Assembly: GCF_042654065.1 (NCBI RefSeq)
Contig: NZ_JBHSFP010000003.1
Coordinates: forward strand, 354,538 to 418,537
Source of the DNA: Sphaerisporangium dianthi
GTDB lineage: Bacteria > Actinomycetota > Actinomycetes > Streptosporangiales > Streptosporangiaceae
DNA length: 64,000 nucleotides
Direction: 5' to 3'
Notes under the pieces: model-generated
What the model saw: the letters and a program-made list of their open reading frames with translations, nothing else
Told to the model about the DNA's origin: nothing
Database searches by the model: none
In this document: positions 60,996-64,000 of the stretch, one piece after another
Layout: the number at the start of each line of letters is the position of its first letter
Position numbering within the stretch: the stretch's first letter is position 1
Made by a program: the position numbers and the translations under genes

Positions 60996-62465
60996 ATGGC
61001 GTCTTTAGTGGGCGAAGAAGCGCTGTCTTTGACCCAGGAGCTCGACCTTCTGGCGTTCGGCCAGCGGTTGAAACACCTCCGCAAGCAGCGTGGCCTCACC
61101 CTGTCGGAGCTCGGCGAGCGTGTCGGCCGCGCCCCGAGCCAGCTGTCCCTGCTGGAGAACGGCAAGCGCGAGCCCAAGCTGTCGCTGCTGAAGTCGCTGG
61201 CGACCGCGCTCGGCGTCCCGGTCGAAGAGCTGCTGCGCCGCCAGGCCCCGAGCCGCCGCGCCCAGCTGGAGATCGCCCTGGAGGAGGCGCAGCGCGACCC
61301 GGTCTACGCCTCGATCGGCCTTCCCCGGCTCAAGGTCTCGGCCCGGGTGCCGACCGAGGTGCTCGAGCACATCATCGGGCTGTACGAGGAGCTGCGATCG
61401 CGCCAGGCCAAGGGCACGGCGACGCCCGAGGAGGCCAGGGCGGCGAACGCCGAGCTGCGCCGCAAGCAGCGCGAGCAGGGCAACTACTTCGCCGAGATCG
61501 AGACCGCGGCGGCCGAGGCGCTGGCCGCGGTCGGCTACCGCACCGGCGCGCTCTCGCAGGGCACGGTGCAGGCCCTGGTGACCCACTTCGGCTTCACCGT
61601 GCGCACCGCGCAGGACCTGCCCCGCTCGGTGCGGTCGATCACCGACCTGCGCAACCGGCGCATCTACGTCCAGCACGAGCAGCTCGGCATGCACACCCCG
61701 CGCACGATCCTGCTGCAGACCCTCGGCCACCTCGCGCTCGGCCACCACAAGCCCCGCGACTTCGCCGACTTCCTGCGCCAGCGCACCGAGGCCAACTACT
61801 TCGCCGCCGCGGTCCTCGTGCCCGAGACGGCCGCCGTGCCGTACCTGCAGGAGGCCAAGCGCGACAGGGCGCTGTCGGTGGAGGACCTGCGCGACGTGTT
61901 CGCCGTCTCCTACGAGATGGCCGCGCACCGCTTCACCAACCTGGCCACCCACCACCTGGACCTGGTGTGCCATTTCGTCCGCAACGACGCCGGCGGCATC
62001 ATCTACAAGGCGTACGAGAACGACGGCATCGTCTTCCCCGCCGACGAGCAGGGCGCCATCGAGGGGCAGCGCATGTGCCTGCGGTGGTCCGGGCGTCAGG
62101 TCTTCCTCTCGCCCGACCGCTTCTCGGTGTACCACCAGTACTCCGACTCGCCGACCGGCACCTATTTCTGCATCGCCCACGTCGACCCCTCCCGCGAGCG
62201 CGACTTTGCCATCACCCTCGGGGTTCCGTACCGCGAGTCCCGCTGGTTCCGCGGCAGGGAGACGACCAGGAGGACCAAGTCGAACTGCCCGTCCGGCGAC
62301 TGCTGCCGCCGCCCGCCGGCCGAGCTGACCCAGCGGTGGGAGGGCTACGCCTGGCCTTCGGCGCGGGCCAACTCCCACGTGCTGGCGGCCCTGCCTCCCG
62401 GCTCGTTCCCCGGCGTGGACGAGGCCGACGTCTACTCCTTCCTCGAGCGCCACGCCGTGGCCTGA
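60996..62465 (+). CDS. RamB/PrpR-like XRE regulator with acyl-CoA-sensing domain
   Basis: A 489-residue regulator. The XRE helix-turn-helix is at about 20-78 (LKHLRKQRGLTLSELGERVG, RAPSQLSLLENGKREPKLSL). An ImmA/IrrE-like domain carries LLQTLGHLALGHH, a degraded zinc-peptidase motif (HLALGHH, with Leu/Ala in place of Glu). The C-terminal half is the short-chain fatty acyl-CoA regulator domain (DUF2083), with a Cys group (NCPSGDCCRRP). In Mycobacterium and Corynebacterium such proteins (RamB, PrpR) control isocitrate lyase and methylcitrate genes; PrpR binds acyl-CoA and an Fe-S cluster. aceA is 4.5 kb away, which supports the same role. ATG 60996. Confidence 0.88.
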   Translation: MASLVGEEALSLTQELDLLAFGQRLKHLRKQRGLTLSELGERVGRAPSQLSLLENGKREPKLSLLKSLATALGVPVEELLRRQAPSRRAQLEIALEEAQRDPVYASIGLPRLKVSARVPTEVLEHIIGLYEELRSRQAKGTATPEEARAANAELRRKQREQGNYFAEIETAAAEALAAVGYRTGALSQGTVQALVTHFGFTVRTAQDLPRSVRSITDLRNRRIYVQHEQLGMHTPRTILLQTLGHLALGHHKPRDFADFLRQRTEANYFAAAVLVPETAAVPYLQEAKRDRALSVEDLRDVFAVSYEMAAHRFTNLATHHLDLVCHFVRNDAGGIIYKAYENDGIVFPADEQGAIEGQRMCLRWSGRQVFLSPDRFSVYHQYSDSPTGTYFCIAHVDPSRERDFAITLGVPYRESRWFRGRETTRRTKSNCPSGDCCRRPPAELTQRWEGYAWPSARANSHVLAALPPGSFPGVDEADVYSFLERHAVA

Positions 62466-62541
62466 CCCGGCCGGTGAGCGACGATTCAGGTCCGGCATAA
62501 AGTGATATATCAGGCGACGGGAGGCGACGGGGGGATCGTGC

Positions 62542-63528
62542 GTGCTGCCTGAGGTGGAGACGTGGCTGCGCGACCGCACGACGACATCGGCCGACTGGCC
62601 GGTCGAGAGCCTGCTCGCGGCGAAGGGCGGCACGAGGGTCAGTGTCGTGCTCCCGGCCAGGGACGAGGCCGAGACCGTCGGGGAGATCGTCTCGGCGATC
62701 CGCCGCGACCTGCTGGAGGCCGTCCCGCTCGTCGACGAACTGGTGGTCATCGACTCGCGCTCCACCGACGACACCGCCGCCCGGGCCGTGGAGGCGGGGG
62801 CCAAGGTCTTCTCCCAGGACGAGATCCTGCCCGCGCTCGCCCCGATGGACGGCAAGGGCGACGTGCTGTGGAAGTCCCTGGCCGTCACCTCCGGCGACCT
62901 GCTGGTGTTCATCGACGCCGACCTGCGCGAGTTCGGCACCGACTTCGTCACCGGCCTGCTCGGCCCGCTGCTCGCCGACCCCTCGGTGATGTACGTGAAG
63001 GGCTGCTACGACCGTCCGCTGCGCGAGGCGCGAGGCGGCGGCGGGCGCGTCACCGAACTGGTCGCACGTCCCATGCTCAACCTGCACTGGCCGCTGCTCG
63101 CCGGGTTCGTCCAGCCGCTCGCCGGGGAGTACGCCGGGCGGCGCGAGGTCCTCGAGCGCGTGCCGTTCGCCACCGGGTACGGGGTCGAGCTCGGCCTGCT
63201 GATCGACCTGCTGGAGCACGCGGGCCTCGACGCGCTCGCCCAGGTGGACCTGGGCAGGCGGGTGCACTCCCACCAGTCGACCGAGGCCCTCGGCGTCATG
63301 GCCGGGCAGATCATGCACACCGCCTGGACCCGCCTCGAACGCCAGCGCAAGATCGTCCCACTGCACACCCCCGCCACCGGCCTGACGCAGTTCCGCCGCG
63401 GCGAAGGCGGCCATCTGCCCGTCGGCCGGGACGTCGCCGTACCCGAACGCCCTCCGATGGCCGGCATCCCCGAGTACGCGGCCTCCCGCCTTCCCGGCCT
63501 TCTCGGCCACAGGTCGGCGCGCCCGTAA
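62542..63528 (+). CDS. gpgS: Glucosyl-3-phosphoglycerate synthase
   Basis: A 328-residue retaining GT-A glycosyltransferase (family GT81) that joins glucose from NDP-glucose to 3-phosphoglycerate, the first step to glucosylglycerate and methylglucose polysaccharides. VSVVLPARDEAETVGEIV and VVIDSRSTDDTA bind nucleotide; FIDADLRE is the DxD metal site; YVKGCYDRPL, PLAGEYAGRREVLE and TGYGVELGLLIDL bind acceptor and sugar; and VHSHQSTEALGVM closes the fold. GTG 62542 follows a G-rich site. In mycobacteria it is next to folP2 but not here. Confidence 0.93.
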   Translation: MLPEVETWLRDRTTTSADWPVESLLAAKGGTRVSVVLPARDEAETVGEIVSAIRRDLLEAVPLVDELVVIDSRSTDDTAARAVEAGAKVFSQDEILPALAPMDGKGDVLWKSLAVTSGDLLVFIDADLREFGTDFVTGLLGPLLADPSVMYVKGCYDRPLREARGGGGRVTELVARPMLNLHWPLLAGFVQPLAGEYAGRREVLERVPFATGYGVELGLLIDLLEHAGLDALAQVDLGRRVHSHQSTEALGVMAGQIMHTAWTRLERQRKIVPLHTPATGLTQFRRGEGGHLPVGRDVAVPERPPMAGIPEYAASRLPGLLGHRSARP

Positions 63529-63687
63529 GGCGTCGTCGCACTCTTCGGGGAGCGAGGGACGAAAGTCCCATTTCATCGGGACATCAGGGCCGTCGGCACG
63601 GGACGTACAACACTCCTGGACAAACCGCAAAAAAGATGTACTTAACCCGCGAAGGAAAATGAGGAACATATCCGAAAGGAAGCGGCC

Positions 63688-64000
63688 ATGGCCATCACCG
63701 AAGGGCGTCACAACGTCGCGCGCACCAAGGACGTCGCCCCCTCGATCCCGGTTCAGAACGTCGGTCAGGTGGACCAGCGAAGGCACCCGGTGAACTACGT
63801 GTGGGCCGTGGTCCGCCTCGCGCTCGGCTGGACGTTCCTGTGGGCGTTCGCCGACAAGCTGTTCGGCTTCGGTTTCGCCACCCCGGCCGCCAAGGCCTGG
63901 GTCAACGGCGGCAGCCCCACCACCGGGTTCCTCAAGGGCACCAAGGAGTCCGCGCTCGGCGGGTTCTTCACCGGCCTGGCCGGACAGGCGTGGGTCGACT
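63688..64000 (+). CDS. DoxX-like membrane protein (5' part only)
   Basis: The frame is open to the window end and gives about 104 residues. A soluble lead (MAITEGRHNVARTKDV) precedes helix 1, YVWAVVRLALGWTFLWAFAD, then KLFGFGFATP and VNGGSPTTGFLKG, a pattern I know from DoxX/thiosulfate:quinone-oxidoreductase-like actinobacterial proteins. Start ATG 63688 follows AAGGAAG. The rest lies outside, so length and ending are unknown. Confidence 0.75.
   Translation, partial: MAITEGRHNVARTKDVAPSIPVQNVGQVDQRRHPVNYVWAVVRLALGWTFLWAFADKLFGFGFATPAAKAWVNGGSPTTGFLKGTKESALGGFFTGLAGQAWVD

Overview
The window is very GC-rich, with the codon bias, GTG/TTG starts, AGGAGG ribosome sites and tightly overlapping operons of a filamentous actinomycete. 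An Entner-Doudoroff cluster, many membrane Ser/Thr kinases, a CBM2-tailed CotH protein and a FolP2-type protein point to Streptosporangiales (Nonomuraea or Streptosporangium-like). That placement is inference from gene content. I saw no rRNA, tRNA, CRISPR array, phage, insertion sequence or biosynthetic gene cluster. The DNA reads as ordinary chromosome with one low-GC patch at about 2,560-4,620.

Layout. 1-2,560: an SDR-fold protein with missing catalytic residues behind a twin palindrome, then an MFS exporter. 2,560-4,620: a low-GC island with a pentapeptide-like membrane protein split by a -1 frameshift. 4,890-7,890: two tandem paralogous MFS transporters with near-identical end blocks. 8,040-11,650 (minus): DUF4956, VTC polyphosphate polymerase-like and CotH/CBM2 genes in one operon. 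12,260-15,940 (minus): edd-glk-eda, the Entner-Doudoroff route from glucose, facing a ROK regulator. 17,285-18,740: a DUF2470 gene and a ribosomal protein S4 gene diverge across two overlapping DtxR/IdeR-type iron boxes. 18,760-24,150: a voltage-gated cation channel, an ABC exporter, and a response regulator/sensor kinase pair.

24,300-33,000: a small conserved protein, an intracellular subtilase, a membrane-embedded spermidine-synthase-like protein, an LCP ligase and a zinc metallopeptidase. 33,085-37,000: LysR, FolP2, a sphingosine-phosphate-lyase-like PLP enzyme and TetR. 37,050-42,710: a two-component system divergent from a LolA-like protein and an ABC exporter, with repeated CTGAGA boxes between them. 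42,910-45,350: YcnI-type copper protein and membrane proteins among tandem repeats. 45,500-47,880 (minus): a second ABC exporter whose first permease has a damaged start. 48,170-54,370: an esterase, a receptor Ser/Thr kinase, a PQQ-propeller membrane protein and a membrane HExxH protein.

54,480-55,180 is gene debris. 55,180-62,470 couples isocitrate lyase (aceA) with a kinase/pseudokinase pair that share a beta-propeller sensor, and a RamB/PrpR-like regulator. The regulator and aceA share a short motif upstream. The window ends with glucosyl-3-phosphoglycerate synthase and the start of a DoxX-type membrane protein.

The observations most worth following are the kinase-pseudokinase sensor pair, the iron-box-flanked S4 gene, the CotH-VTC-DUF4956 operon, and the two apparent frameshifts.
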